Source of the DNA: an uncultured Chloroflexota bacterium
Lineage (GTDB): Bacteria > Chloroflexota > Anaerolineae > Promineifilales > Promineifilaceae
DNA: 32,526 bases
Reading direction: 5' to 3'
NCBI GenBank assembly: GCA_900696625.1
Contig: CAADGU010000106.1
Span: forward strand, 1 to 32,526
The notes beneath the pieces were generated by a model. The model worked only from the letters and a program-made list of their open reading frames with translations, searched no databases and was not told the DNA's origin. Below, piece by piece: positions 14,563-23,052 of this stretch (the first letter of the stretch is position 1; each line of letters begins with the position of its first letter). Made by a program: the position numbers and the translations under genes.

Positions 14563-17500
14563 ACCCATTTAGCCTGATGAATCATTCGGCGCGTTCTAAA
14601 CTGTTTACCTATGCGGCGGCGGCGTTCTTGATGTTGATAGCCCGATTGCTGCTGATGGTGGTGGCCTGGCAGCCACCGGCGGCGATGCATGTGTTGTGGG
14701 CTTTTGCCAGCGTCAATCTGGCGTTGTTTGTGGCTGTGTTGGCCCTGGCCCGTTTTTACACCCGCCGGGATGCGGTCTATTTGTTTATCGGCATTGGTTA
14801 TGTGGGTGTTGGTTTGTTGGGCGCGTATTATCTGGCGTTGCTGTGGTGGTCATTAACCGGGGGCACGGCCACGCCGCAACTGGGCGTATGGCAGACGGCG
14901 GCTGTTTTTCTGGCGATATTTTTGGCAGGAAGCTGGCTGATATGGCTGCGCACCGAAAAATGGCAGCAGGTGAAATGGCCGGTGTGGGTGGGGGGCACGG
15001 CCGTGCTGTTGTTGAATGTGGCCTATTTTGCCATCGTTCCCGAATTGGCCGGTATTACCAGATTTGCCGGTGGACATCTGGCAACGGCCGTTGCCGCCAC
15101 CTTTTTCCTCATCGCCCTCCTGGGTTATCTACAAAAAAACCAATGGCGCACCGACGCCTTTGAACACTCCCTCATCCTGGCGTTGGTCATCATTTATACC
15201 AGCCAGCTTTTGTTTCTAGCCTTTGCCGATAATTTCTTCGATGCCCTGGCTGTGGTTGCCCTCATGGCCCAGGCCGTCAGTTACCTGGTTGTGCTGTTAG
15301 GGCTGCTCATCAGCATCATCTCCATCTTTCGCCAGGCGGAAATGATGGCGGCTGCCCAGGCCGAGGCCAACGAGACCCTGCAACGCGAAATCGGCGAGCG
15401 CAAACGTATTGAAGCCGCCGAGAATGAACAACGCCAGCTGGCTGAAGCCCTACGTGAAGTGGGCAATGCTTTAAGTTCAGTATTGGATTTTGACCGGCTG
15501 CTGGATATTTTGCTCGACCAGATGGCGCGTGTGCTGCCCTACGATACGGCCAACGTCATGTTGGTGCATGGCGATGAAATTGAAATTGGCGTCACCCGCG
15601 GTTATGGGAAGGATATCCGCCCCGGCGCGCCGCAGCGGTTCCATGTGGGGCGTATGCCCAGCTTGCAGCAGTTGTTACATACAGGAGAACCGGTTATTGT
15701 GCCGGACACGGCCGTGTCTGACTTCTGGGTGAATCCCCATGAATCGCCGCACGTCCGTTCCTGGGCCGGCGCGCCCATCAGCATCAAAGGCGATGTCATT
15801 GCCATCCTGGCTCTCAATAACAGCCACCCCGGTTTTTACCAACCAGAAGCGGCGGCCCGCCTTTCTGCCTTTGCCGGGCAAGCCGGTGTCGCCTTTGAAA
15901 ACGCCCGTCTTTACGAGCAAGTGCGGCAGCGCGTCGCCGAACTGGCTACCCTCAACACTATCAGCCAGGCCATCTCCTCCACCCTGGATTTGCCGGAAAC
16001 GTTGACGGTGATCACCGAAAGCACCGTGCGTCTGCTGCGTGTGGAAGCCGCCTCGGTGGTTTTGCTAGACCCGGCTGCGGGCGACATGATGTTTGCCGCC
16101 GCTTCGGGGCAGGCAGCCACCTTTGTCAAAGGGCAGCGGCTGGCTTTTGGGCAAGGGGTCATTGGGTGGGTGGTGCAAAATGGTGAACCGGTATTGGTGC
16201 CAGATACCGAACATGACACCCGTTACTTTAGTGATTTTGATGAAAAAAGCGGGTTTGTGGCCCGTTCAATTTTGTGTGTACCCTTGCAAGCCAAAGGGCA
16301 AACAATCGGCGCCCTGGAAGCCATTAACAAAGAAGATGGTTTCTTTGCTGAAGAAGATTTGGAACTGCTCATGCGCCTGACCGCACCGGCGGCCACCGCC
16401 ATTGAAAATGCCCGGCTTTTTGCCCAGGCGCAGCAGGAAATTGCCGAACGGGCGCGGGTAGAAATGGCCCTGGAGGCCGAACGCTCATTGTTGGCGCGGC
16501 GTGTGGCCGAGCGCACCGCCGATCTCAGCGCCGCCAATGCCGAACTGGCCCATGCCGCCCGCCTCAAGGATGAATTCCTGGCCAGCATGAGCCATGAACT
16601 GCGCACGCCGCTGAACGCCGTTCTGGGTATTTCGGAGGCGTTGCAGGAAGAGGTGTATGGGCCGCTGAATGAAAACCAGATTATGTCGCTGCGCAGCATT
16701 GAAGAGAGTGGGCGGCATTTGCTGGCGCTGATCAACGATATTTTGGACCTGTCCAAAATTGAAGCGGGCAAGTTGGAGCTAGAATTGACGGCAGCGCCGG
16801 TGGAGATGATTTGCCAGGCCAGTTTGCGCATCATCAAACAAAATGCCCACAAGAAGCGGCTGACCATTCATTCTTCTTTTGACGGCGCGGTGACGACCAT
16901 TCAGGCGGATGAACGGCGCTTGAAGCAGATATTGGTCAATTTGCTGGCTAATGCGGTGAAGTTTACGCCGGAGGGCGGCAAAATCGGTCTGGAGGTGGTG
17001 GGCGACACGGCCGTTGGCGTGGTGCATATCACAGTGTGGGATACGGGCATTGGCATTGCCGAAGAGGATATGGCGCGGCTGTTTCAGCCGTTTGTGCAGC
17101 TAGACAGCCGCCTGGCGCGGGAGTATGGCGGCACGGGCCTGGGCCTGTCTCTGGTGCAGCGGATGATGGATTTACATGGGGGAACCGTTGCCGTTGAAAG
17201 CGAAGTGGGCAAAGGCAGCCGCTTTATCATTTCCTTCCCCTGGCAGCAGGGGGAGCGGCCGGTATTGCCGTTGGCGCAGGCGCAGCAGACAGATGGCGGT
17301 TTGGGCCGGCTATTTCGGCTGGCGCTGGTGGTGGATGATTCCCCGGCGGCGGTGGCGCAGTTGAAGCGCTATTTCCATGAATTGCACGTGGATGTGGTAT
17401 CGCTGCCAGCGGGGGATGAGGTGGTGGCGAAAGCGGCGCTGATTCGGCCCGATGTGATTGTGCTGGACATTTTACTGCCGGATATTTCTGGTTGGGAGGT

Positions 17501-18128
17501 GCTGTCCCGTTTGAAGGCTGATCCTCAAACGCGGCATGTACCGGTGATTATTGCCTCGGTGATGGATGAACGAGAAAACGCGCTGGCGGTGGGGGCGGCT
17601 GATTGTTTGCTGAAGCCGGTGACGCGCCAACAACTGCGCCAGGCTTTGCAGCGATTGATGATGCAGGTGAACCGGGTGCAGACACGGCCGTTCCCCCCGC
17701 CGGTACCTTCAGATTTACCAGACTCCTCGCCGCCCGCCGCCCGCCGCCGTATTTTGTTGGCCGAGGATAATGCGGCCAACATCCATGCCTTTTCAAATTA
17801 CCTGGCGGCCAAAGGGTATGATATGATGGTGGTGCATAACGGCCGTGACGCCGTTGACCGGGCCAAACAGGAAATCCCAGACCTTATCCTCATGGATATT
17901 CAAATGCCCCACATGAATGGCCTGGATGCGATTCGGGAAATCCGGGCTGAGGCCAGCTTAAGGCAGGTGCCCATTATCGCCGTGACGGCGCTGGCGATGC
18001 CCGGCGACCAGGAAAAATGCCTGGCTGCCGGCGCCAACGATTACCTGAGCAAACCGGTCAGTTTGAAAGAGTTGTTGGAACGTATTGAGTTGCAGTTAGC
18101 AGGTACTCAAGCGTCACGCATTACGTGA
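14547..18128 (+). CDS. Membrane-bound hybrid sensor histidine kinase (8 TM, GAF-GAF-HisKA-HATPase-REC-REC)
   Basis: 1193 residues from ATG 14547; ATG 14577 would also leave every domain intact. Eight hydrophobic helices fill about 19-258, followed by a coiled coil (ANETLQREIGERKRIEAAE). Two GAF domains follow (about 310-458 and 465-632; second with FGQGVIGWVVQNGEPVLVPD). The HisKA phospho-acceptor is H683 in FLASMSHELRTPLN, and the HATPase has N-box LVNLLANAVKF, G1 DTGIGI and G2 GGTGLGLSL. Two receivers follow: REC1 with D974 (VIVLDILLPD) and REC2 with D1117 (LILMDIQMPH). It senses an unknown signal through the membrane or GAF modules and passes phosphate His to Asp internally. The last residues (ASRIT) and TGA are written by the repeat that starts the next gap. 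The following receiver-kinase gene is the likely partner. Confidence 0.93.
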   Translation: MGTDSNPFSLMNHSARSKLFTYAAAAFLMLIARLLLMVVAWQPPAAMHVLWAFASVNLALFVAVLALARFYTRRDAVYLFIGIGYVGVGLLGAYYLALLWWSLTGGTATPQLGVWQTAAVFLAIFLAGSWLIWLRTEKWQQVKWPVWVGGTAVLLLNVAYFAIVPELAGITRFAGGHLATAVAATFFLIALLGYLQKNQWRTDAFEHSLILALVIIYTSQLLFLAFADNFFDALAVVALMAQAVSYLVVLLGLLISIISIFRQAEMMAAAQAEANETLQREIGERKRIEAAENEQRQLAEALREVGNALSSVLDFDRLLDILLDQMARVLPYDTANVMLVHGDEIEIGVTRGYGKDIRPGAPQRFHVGRMPSLQQLLHTGEPVIVPDTAVSDFWVNPHESPHVRSWAGAPISIKGDVIAILALNNSHPGFYQPEAAARLSAFAGQAGVAFENARLYEQVRQRVAELATLNTISQAISSTLDLPETLTVITESTVRLLRVEAASVVLLDPAAGDMMFAAASGQAATFVKGQRLAFGQGVIGWVVQNGEPVLVPDTEHDTRYFSDFDEKSGFVARSILCVPLQAKGQTIGALEAINKEDGFFAEEDLELLMRLTAPAATAIENARLFAQAQQEIAERARVEMALEAERSLLARRVAERTADLSAANAELAHAARLKDEFLASMSHELRTPLNAVLGISEALQEEVYGPLNENQIMSLRSIEESGRHLLALINDILDLSKIEAGKLELELTAAPVEMICQASLRIIKQNAHKKRLTIHSSFDGAVTTIQADERRLKQILVNLLANAVKFTPEGGKIGLEVVGDTAVGVVHITVWDTGIGIAEEDMARLFQPFVQLDSRLAREYGGTGLGLSLVQRMMDLHGGTVAVESEVGKGSRFIISFPWQQGERPVLPLAQAQQTDGGLGRLFRLALVVDDSPAAVAQLKRYFHELHVDVVSLPAGDEVVAKAALIRPDVIVLDILLPDISGWEVLSRLKADPQTRHVPVIIASVMDERENALAVGAADCLLKPVTRQQLRQALQRLMMQVNRVQTRPFPPPVPSDLPDSSPPAARRRILLAEDNAANIHAFSNYLAAKGYDMMVVHNGRDAVDRAKQEIPDLILMDIQMPHMNGLDAIREIRAEASLRQVPIIAVTALAMPGDQEKCLAAGANDYLSKPVSLKELLERIELQLAGTQASRIT

Positions 18129-18159
18129 TATGTGACGAGTGATGCGTGACGTGTGAATA
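18125..18159. repeat. Five GTGAxxx heptamers between kinase genes
   Basis: Contiguous units GTGATAT, GTGACGA, GTGATGC, GTGACGT, GTGAATA (18125-18159), immediately followed by the GGAGAGG Shine-Dalgarno of the next gene. The first unit supplies the TGA stop of the hybrid kinase. Confidence 0.8.
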
Positions 18160-18171
18160 GGAGAGGTTGCC

Positions 18172-19263
18172 ATTAACGAGATACCCCAAATTCTCATTGT
18201 GGATGATGAACCCAGTGCGCGGCAGACGATGGAAATGCTGCTGCTGCGCGAAGGTTATGACCTGGCGTTTGCCGCCGATGGCTATGAGGCGCTGGCGCAT
18301 CTGGATGAAGAGTCGGCTGACGTTATTTTGCTGGATGTGATGATGCCGGGCATGGATGGTTTTGAACTGTGTGAACGGCTGCGCCGTAATCCCAAATGGC
18401 AGCATGTGCCCATTATTTTGGTGACGGCGCTGGACAGCAAACAAGATTTGGCGCGGGGGTTGGAGGCGGGCGCCGATGACTTTTTGCATAAGCCATACAA
18501 CGGGTTGGAACTGCGGGCGCGGGTGCGTTCGATGCTGCGCATTAAACAGCGGCACGATGAACTGCAAACGGCGCTGCAACTGCGGCAAGACCTCTCCAAT
18601 ATGATTGTGCATGATATTCGCAGCCCGCTCTCGGCAATCCTGATTTCTTGTGATTTGTTGGAAATGGAAGTGGGCGCCGCTTCTATGCCCCTGTCTACTA
18701 TTCGCGGCGAAGCGGCGCGGTTGAGTAGTTTTCTGACGGATATGCTGATGATGGCGAAGATGGAACACGGCCGTCTCATGCTGGCCCGTTCGGAAGTGGA
18801 TATGAATGAATTGGTCACGGCCGTGCGCGACAGTTTTGTGCCCATGGCCGGGTTGAAAGACATTTCATTTGTTACCCATTTGCCGCCGCAGACGTGTAAA
18901 TTGACGGTGGATGCCAGTCTGTGGCGGCGTGTGCTAGATAATTTGCTCACCAACGCCATTAAATTTTCGCCGACCGGTGGGCAGATTACGCTGCGTTTGA
19001 GCTACCCGGAACAGGAGGCGGCATCGGACGTGGTGGCCGGTACACGGCTGCGGCTGGAAGTGATGGATGAGGGGCCGGGTATTCCCGAAGAACATCGGGA
19101 AACGATTTTTGACAAGTTTAAGATTGTGGCTGCCAAACGGCGCGATGTGGCCCAAGTGGGGTTGGGGCTGGCTTTTTGCAAGATGGTGGTGGAGGCGCAC
19201 GACGGCCGTATTCACATGACGCCGAATACACCACGTGGTTCCATATTTGTTATTGAATTATGA
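18172..19263 (+). CDS. Receiver-histidine kinase (REC-HisKA-HATPase)
   Basis: 363 residues if it starts at ATT 18172, which follows GGAGAGG by 5 nt and keeps the first receiver strand (PQILIVDDEPS). The first GTG (18199) would delete beta-1, and the frame opens only after TGA 18154, with no ATG/GTG/TTG between. So either a rare ATT start is used or a single base differs from ATG here. The receiver phospho-site is D55 (VILLDVMMPGMDG) with the K-P loop at HKPYNG. HisKA has H147 in NMIVHDIRSPLSAI, and HATPase has NLLTNAIKFSP, DEGPGIPEEH and VGLGLAFCKMV. There are no TM segments; cytoplasmic. A receiver in front of a kinase suits relays in which another kinase, here the upstream hybrid, controls it. 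Confidence 0.9.
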   Translation: MNEIPQILIVDDEPSARQTMEMLLLREGYDLAFAADGYEALAHLDEESADVILLDVMMPGMDGFELCERLRRNPKWQHVPIILVTALDSKQDLARGLEAGADDFLHKPYNGLELRARVRSMLRIKQRHDELQTALQLRQDLSNMIVHDIRSPLSAILISCDLLEMEVGAASMPLSTIRGEAARLSSFLTDMLMMAKMEHGRLMLARSEVDMNELVTAVRDSFVPMAGLKDISFVTHLPPQTCKLTVDASLWRRVLDNLLTNAIKFSPTGGQITLRLSYPEQEAASDVVAGTRLRLEVMDEGPGIPEEHRETIFDKFKIVAAKRRDVAQVGLGLAFCKMVVEAHDGRIHMTPNTPRGSIFVIEL

Positions 19264-19268
19264 CTGGC

Positions 19269-19303
19269 GTGATGCGTGACGAGTGACGAGTGACGAGTGA
19301 TGC
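19269..19303. repeat. Five GTGAxxx heptamers before the esterase gene
   Basis: Units GTGATGC, GTGACGA, GTGACGA, GTGACGA, GTGATGC at exact 7-bp spacing from 19269 to 19303. The array fills nearly the whole gap between the receiver-kinase stop (19261-19263) and the esterase ATG (19307). Confidence 0.85.
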
Positions 19304-19306
19304 TGT

Positions 19307-20206
19307 ATGGATTGGATTTCACCATTGTCATTAACGGCCGTCCTGCTGGCGGGGGTGGGTGTGGCCTGGTGGCGACGCCGGCGGCGGTTGCATACCCTTC
19401 TGGCCACTGTCGAGGTTATTACTGTGCCCGATTTCTATTCGCATCATCTGGAAAATGCACGGCCGTTACACGTTTACCTGCCGCCCCATTACCACCACAC
19501 CGACCAGACCTACAAACTGCTGCTCGTCAACGACGGCCAGGATAGGGAGGCGCTTCATTTGCGGCAAACAGTAGCCACGCTCTATGCCCGCCGCCAGATG
19601 GAACCGCTGGTGGTGGTGGCGATCCCGACGAATGAGGAGCGGTTGGCGGAGTATGGCACGGCCGTTGCCGCCAACGCGCGCGGCCTGGGCAGCAAAGCGG
19701 CGCTGTATGCCTTGTTTGTGACCGAAGAACTGCTGCCCTTTGTGCGGGAAAATTTCCGGGTGAGTGAGCGGGTAGCCGACACAGCAATTTTAGGCGCATC
19801 GTTGGGTGGTTTATCGGCGTTTGATATAGCCTGGAACTTCCCCGATGAGTTTGGCATGGTGGGCGTGATGTCTGGCTCCTTCTGGTGGCAGGCGGCCGAT
19901 GATGAAACCAGCATTGAACCGGGCGAACGCATTGCCCACAGTCTGGTGCGGCAGGGGCCAAAACGCGAGGGCCAACGCTTCTGGTTTGAGGCGGCTACGC
20001 AGGATGAATTTGAAGACCGCGACCAGGACGGCGTCATAGACGCCATTCAAGACACACTGGAATTGATAGACGAACTGGAAAAGCTGGGTTACCGGCGGGG
20101 CCAGGATGTGGTGTATGTGGAAATGCCCGGCGGCCGTCACAATTACGACACCTGGGCGCGGGCGCTGCCCAAATTCTTGGGGTGGGCTTTCCCGGCCCAA
20201 AGCTAA
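19307..20206 (+). CDS. Membrane-anchored esterase D / enterochelin-esterase-like hydrolase
   Basis: 299 residues. An N-terminal hydrophobic segment (8-22) followed by WWRRRRR predicts a single membrane anchor, probably N-out given the basic residues after it. The catalytic domain (about 36-295) is an alpha/beta hydrolase of the putative-esterase (PF00756-like) family: RPLHVYLPPHY, LLLVNDGQD, the nucleophile elbow G163-A-S165-L-G-G and a C-terminal H278 in GGRHNYDTWARALP. An insert at about 237-245 reads DRDQDGVID, an EF-hand-type DxDxDG loop that probably binds calcium and carries the region where the acid residue is expected. Substrate unknown (an acyl ester). No SD is visible, since the upstream gap is a heptamer array. 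It converges on the methyltransferase gene. Confidence 0.8.
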   Translation: MDWISPLSLTAVLLAGVGVAWWRRRRRLHTLLATVEVITVPDFYSHHLENARPLHVYLPPHYHHTDQTYKLLLVNDGQDREALHLRQTVATLYARRQMEPLVVVAIPTNEERLAEYGTAVAANARGLGSKAALYALFVTEELLPFVRENFRVSERVADTAILGASLGGLSAFDIAWNFPDEFGMVGVMSGSFWWQAADDETSIEPGERIAHSLVRQGPKREGQRFWFEAATQDEFEDRDQDGVIDAIQDTLELIDELEKLGYRRGQDVVYVEMPGGRHNYDTWARALPKFLGWAFPAQS

Positions 20207-20317
20207 ATCTCTCAACAGCAATTCTCAATTTGCCCCCAACCTGCCGTAGGGGTGGGGCGGCGCGGGTTCCGTCTGGGCAAAGCATGGGGCCTTGTGGGGC
20301 CTTGTCTCCGCGCCGTC

Positions 20318-21097
20318 TCACCCAAACCTGCCCAAATGGGGCGAGACATATAGTTCGGTGGTGTAGAGGACGGTGACACGGCCGTCCACCTGATATTTGT
20401 CAAACAGTTTGCGTAAAGCCGCCAGCATCGGTTCATAGTGGGGATGTCCAGTCAACGGCATCATTGAAGAGGAGAGGGTGCGCCCTTCCAGCCCGGCATA
20501 ATCAAACTGCTGCACATTCACAAAAGAGCGAAATTGGTGAGAATCACCCAGAATAAACTCCGGCCCGCGTTCGTGCCCACCTTCGCGGCGCGGCCGTCCC
20601 GTGTCATCCCGTGCATACGCCACCAGAATCCGCTCATACGCCCGCATGAAATCAGAGCCATCTACGTGCCGCGTGTTCCAGACCAGGGCGATGTGGCCGC
20701 CCGGCTTCAAGATGCGCTGCCATTCGGCGCGGGTGGGTTCAGGCGCAAACCAGTGGGCGGCCTGCCCGGCCACCACAAAATCTACGCTGTGATCGGGCAG
20801 GGTGGTGGCTTCGGCCGTGCCGTTGACGCTGGTGAAGTGGGGGTAATCGGCCAAAAACCCTTCACCCGCCGTCCGCATCTCGGCATTGGGTTCCACGCCG
20901 TAAACGGGGTTGCCATTGTCCAGAAAGAGGCGGGTGAGCAGGCCGGTGCCGGAACCGATGTCGGCGACGACGGCCGTCTCCGCCAACCCCCATTCATCAC
21001 GCAGGCAGGCGAGTACGGCCGTAGGGTAGCTGGGCCGGTATCTGGCGTAATGGGTCACACGGTCAGAAAAACGTTGGGTGGGGGCGTGGTTGGTCAT
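20318..21097 (-). CDS. Class I SAM-dependent methyltransferase
   Basis: 259 residues. The SAM-binding motif I is VADIGSGTGLLTRLF (about 44-58), followed by GVEPNAEMR (motif II acidic residue), the SVDFVVAGQAAHWF segment and ILKPGGHIALVWNTR, all in the order of the Methyltransf_11/25 family. The N-terminus RFSDRVTHYARYRPSYP is the form seen in UbiE/tam-like enzymes with unknown small-molecule substrates. Cytoplasmic, no TM. The start at 21097 has only a weak upstream AGGA. It is followed on its strand by 111 bp before the convergent esterase end, holding a tandem GGGGCCTTGT pair (20286-20305) and little else. Confidence 0.88.
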   Translation of the reverse strand: MTNHAPTQRFSDRVTHYARYRPSYPTAVLACLRDEWGLAETAVVADIGSGTGLLTRLFLDNGNPVYGVEPNAEMRTAGEGFLADYPHFTSVNGTAEATTLPDHSVDFVVAGQAAHWFAPEPTRAEWQRILKPGGHIALVWNTRHVDGSDFMRAYERILVAYARDDTGRPRREGGHERGPEFILGDSHQFRSFVNVQQFDYAGLEGRTLSSSMMPLTGHPHYEPMLAALRKLFDKYQVDGRVTVLYTTELYVSPHLGRFG

Positions 21098-21114
21098 CAG
21101 GCGGATCCTGTTTG

Positions 21115-21166
21115 TTGAGATTGAGAGATTGAGAGATCTAATCTCCTAATCTCCCAATCTCTTGAT
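21115..21166. repeat. Octamer-type intergenic inverted repeat
   Basis: Left side GAGATT/GAGAGATT units (21117-21137) pair with AATCTC-rich units (21141-21161) across a 3-nt loop, 18 of 21 positions. It fills the gap between the methyltransferase start and the asnA stop. It has the same design as the other array gaps but an 8-bp period. Confidence 0.65.
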
Positions 21167-21181
21167 TTCCTGCATTCTACC

Positions 21182-22312
21182 CTATTCCAACACAAAGATG
21201 TTCTTCTTCGCCCCCATCTCTTTCAAAATTTTGGGCCAGACGGTGACGCTGACTTCGCCCAGGTGTGCTTTGCGCAGCAGCAGCATGATGGTGCGTGATT
21301 GCCCAATGCCCCCGCCGATGCTCAGCGGGATCTCGTCGTTCAGAATCGCCTTGTGATAGGGCAGGTTTAAGAATTCAAGCTGCCCGGTCATTTCCAACTG
21401 CTGTACCAGAGTGCGTTTGTTCACGCGGATGCCCATGGAGGAAAGCTCATGACGGCGGCGCGTGACCGGATTCCAGACCAGGATATCGCCATTCAAGCCA
21501 TGCATGGGACGGCCGTCCTCCGAGATCGTCGGCGTCACCCAATCATCATAATCGGCGGCGCGCAGTTCATGCGGGTAGCCATCGCGCAGCGTCCAGCCAA
21601 TGCCATAGATGAAGACGGCGGGGAATTCTTGCAGCACGGCCGTTTCCCGCTGTTTGCGCGGCAGGTTGGGGAACATGTCCAGAATATCCTCGGCATGCAA
21701 AAAGGTCAGTTCATCGGGCAGATCGGGGTAACGGTCATCACGTAACTTGGGAAACAGCCCCTGCACATAACTTTCCGCGCCTTTGATCACCTTCCAGATT
21801 TTGGTGACAACGGCCGTCAGAAATTCCAGATTGCGCTGGTCTTCCGTAATGGTGCGCTCCCAATCCCACTGGTCTACATAGGCGCTGTGGTCGTGGTCCA
21901 GGAAATAATCCTTGCGCACGGCGCGCATATCGGTGAGCAGCCCCTCGCCCGGCTGCATGTCAAACTGTTTCAGCGCCATGCGTTTCCACTTGGTCGCCGC
22001 CTGCACCACTTCCGCATCAACGGGGTGCTGATCGTAATCATTGCTGATGTGGAAACGCACCGGGGTGCGCGAGCCATCCCGATCCAGATAATCGTTGACG
22101 CCGCTGTCCACATCCACAATCAACGGCACCTCGACCATCATCAGGTTTAATTCTTTGCACAGGTTCTGTTCAATGTATTGTTTGGCGGCGTAAATCGCCT
22201 GTTGGGTTTCTTTGGGCGTCAGCGAGGAACGGTAATCATCCGGCAGGACGTGCCACAGATCATCATAATTGCCAATGCCCGGCCCGGCCAAATCTGCAAC
22301 CTTGTTAAGCAT
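21182..22312 (-). CDS. asnA: Aspartate-ammonia ligase (asparagine synthetase A)
   Basis: 376 residues; ATG at 22312 preceded by AAGGAG 8-9 nt upstream. Class-II-synthetase-like AsnA signatures run through the protein: VEVPLIVDVDSGVNDYLD near the start, RFHISNDYDQHPVDAEVVQAATKWKR, LTDMRAVRKDYFLDHDHSAYVDQWDWE, and near the C-terminus LSIGGGIGQSRTIMLLLRKAHLGEV. It makes asparagine from aspartate, ammonia and ATP via an aspartyl-adenylate. It is somewhat longer than the roughly 330-residue enterobacterial enzyme; the extra length is spread through insertions rather than added as a domain. Its 5' flank carries a double-hairpin element (22335-22386) just beyond the SD. No riboswitch or regulator site was recognised. 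Confidence 0.95.
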   Translation of the reverse strand: MLNKVADLAGPGIGNYDDLWHVLPDDYRSSLTPKETQQAIYAAKQYIEQNLCKELNLMMVEVPLIVDVDSGVNDYLDRDGSRTPVRFHISNDYDQHPVDAEVVQAATKWKRMALKQFDMQPGEGLLTDMRAVRKDYFLDHDHSAYVDQWDWERTITEDQRNLEFLTAVVTKIWKVIKGAESYVQGLFPKLRDDRYPDLPDELTFLHAEDILDMFPNLPRKQRETAVLQEFPAVFIYGIGWTLRDGYPHELRAADYDDWVTPTISEDGRPMHGLNGDILVWNPVTRRRHELSSMGIRVNKRTLVQQLEMTGQLEFLNLPYHKAILNDEIPLSIGGGIGQSRTIMLLLRKAHLGEVSVTVWPKILKEMGAKKNIFVLE

Positions 22313-22334
22313 GATCTTTTCTCCTTGTTGGGTG

Positions 22335-22386
22335 TTTGTAGTGACCGCTTGAGCGGGAAGAGCCGGCTAAAGCCGTTACTACGAAC
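22335..22386. repeat. Double-hairpin dispersed element, copy 3
   Basis: TTTGTAGT and ACTACGAA ends enclose CCGCT-tg-AGCGG and CGGCT-aa-AGCCG, joined by a short GAAGAG linker. It is the best-formed copy with the CCGCT/CGGCT type of inner hairpins. It lies 9 nt beyond the asnA SD, so it falls in the asnA leader or promoter region. Confidence 0.75.
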
Positions 22387-22531
22387 TAAAAGTGGGGGAT
22401 TGGTAAACTGGACGCTCTTTGTAGGGAGAAGTGGACACGATGAGAGAAGACATCCGCCAAAATGGTAGACAGGCACGGCCGTGCTGTCATGTATCAGTTG
22501 TCATCTGTTGATGGGCAAAGTGTCACTTCTG

Positions 22532-22594
22532 TTGATGCGTGATGCGTGATGCGTGATAGATCAATAACCGATAACCGATTACCGATAACCGTTT
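22532..22594. repeat. Compound heptamer array downstream of cdd
   Basis: Nine contiguous 7-mers on the plus strand: TTGATGC, GTGATGC twice, GTGATAG, ATCAATA, then ACCGATA, ACCGATT, ACCGATA, ACCGTTT. Two unit families (GTGATGC and ACCGATA) are joined without loss of the 7-bp phase. The array runs into the cdd stop codon (22593-22595). Between it and the asnA element (22387-22531) there is one ACGGCCGT within a longer near-palindrome (about 22471-22491) and no gene. Confidence 0.85.
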
Positions 22595-22991
22595 ACGGCA
22601 AATGCTCTGGGCCAAAGTGGTCGGGGAGGAGAGTGTAAAGGGTGGTGGCACGGCCGTGCCCTGCTGCATCCACCAACCACACCGGCACATCCCCGGCAAA
22701 TTCGGCCAACACCTGGCGGCAGGCGCCGCAGGGTGAACCGGCATTTTCCGTGGCTACCGCCACCGCCACAAACTCGCGGCAGCCTTCGGACACGGCCTTA
22801 AACACGGCCGTGCGCTCCGCACAAATCGTCAGCCCGTAGGAGGCATTCTCCACGTTGACGCCGGTGAAGATACGGCCGTCCGGCGTCAGCAGCGCCGCCC
22901 CCACCGGGTATTTTGAATAGGGCGCATACGCCTGCCTCCGCGCTGCCACCGCTGCCTGAATCAATGCTTCTCGTTGACTGTCGCTGATCAT
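22593..22991 (-). CDS. cdd: Cytidine deaminase
   Basis: 132 residues, the normal length of the homotetrameric form. Zinc-site and catalytic residues are visible: C57-A-E59 (E59 the proton shuttle) and P-C88-G-A-C91-R-Q, with the substrate loop GVNVENASYGLTICAE. It deaminates cytidine and deoxycytidine to uridine and deoxyuridine in pyrimidine salvage. ATG at 22991 has GGGAGG about 8 nt upstream. That SD is directly joined to the heptamer array separating it from glmU (37 bp between the genes), so a glmU-cdd transcript is likely. The stop codon is within an array unit. Confidence 0.95.
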   Translation of the reverse strand: MISDSQREALIQAAVAARRQAYAPYSKYPVGAALLTPDGRIFTGVNVENASYGLTICAERTAVFKAVSEGCREFVAVAVATENAGSPCGACRQVLAEFAGDVPVWLVDAAGHGRATTLYTLLPDHFGPEHLP

Positions 22992-23003
22992 GTAATTGCC
23001 TCC

Positions 23004-23052
23004 CGGACTTCGGACATCGGATTACCGATTACGGATTACCGATTACCGAAAA
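23004..23052. repeat. Seven-unit heptamer array at the glmU-cdd junction
   Basis: Plus-strand units CGGACTT, CGGACAT, CGGATTA, CCGATTA, CGGATTA, CCGATTA, CCGAAAA in perfect 7-bp register. It occupies nearly the whole intergenic gap and extends into glmU, encoding its last residues (SVIGNP) and stop. Confidence 0.88.

Noticed and set aside
20207-20317. Hairpin GGCGCGG/CCGCGCC (20259-20265, 20308-20314) as terminator between convergent genes
   Set aside because: The loop of about 42 nt and lack of a T-tract make it weak; only the tandem GGGGCCTTGT pair is clear.
22219-22476. Minus-strand frame of 85 codons upstream of asnA
   Set aside because: It runs through the asnA leader and the double-hairpin element, has no SD and shows no family pattern.
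22313-22530. Asparagine or T-box riboswitch ahead of asnA
   Set aside because: No T-box sequence, no specifier loop and no terminator/antiterminator pair seen; the structure present is the dispersed element.
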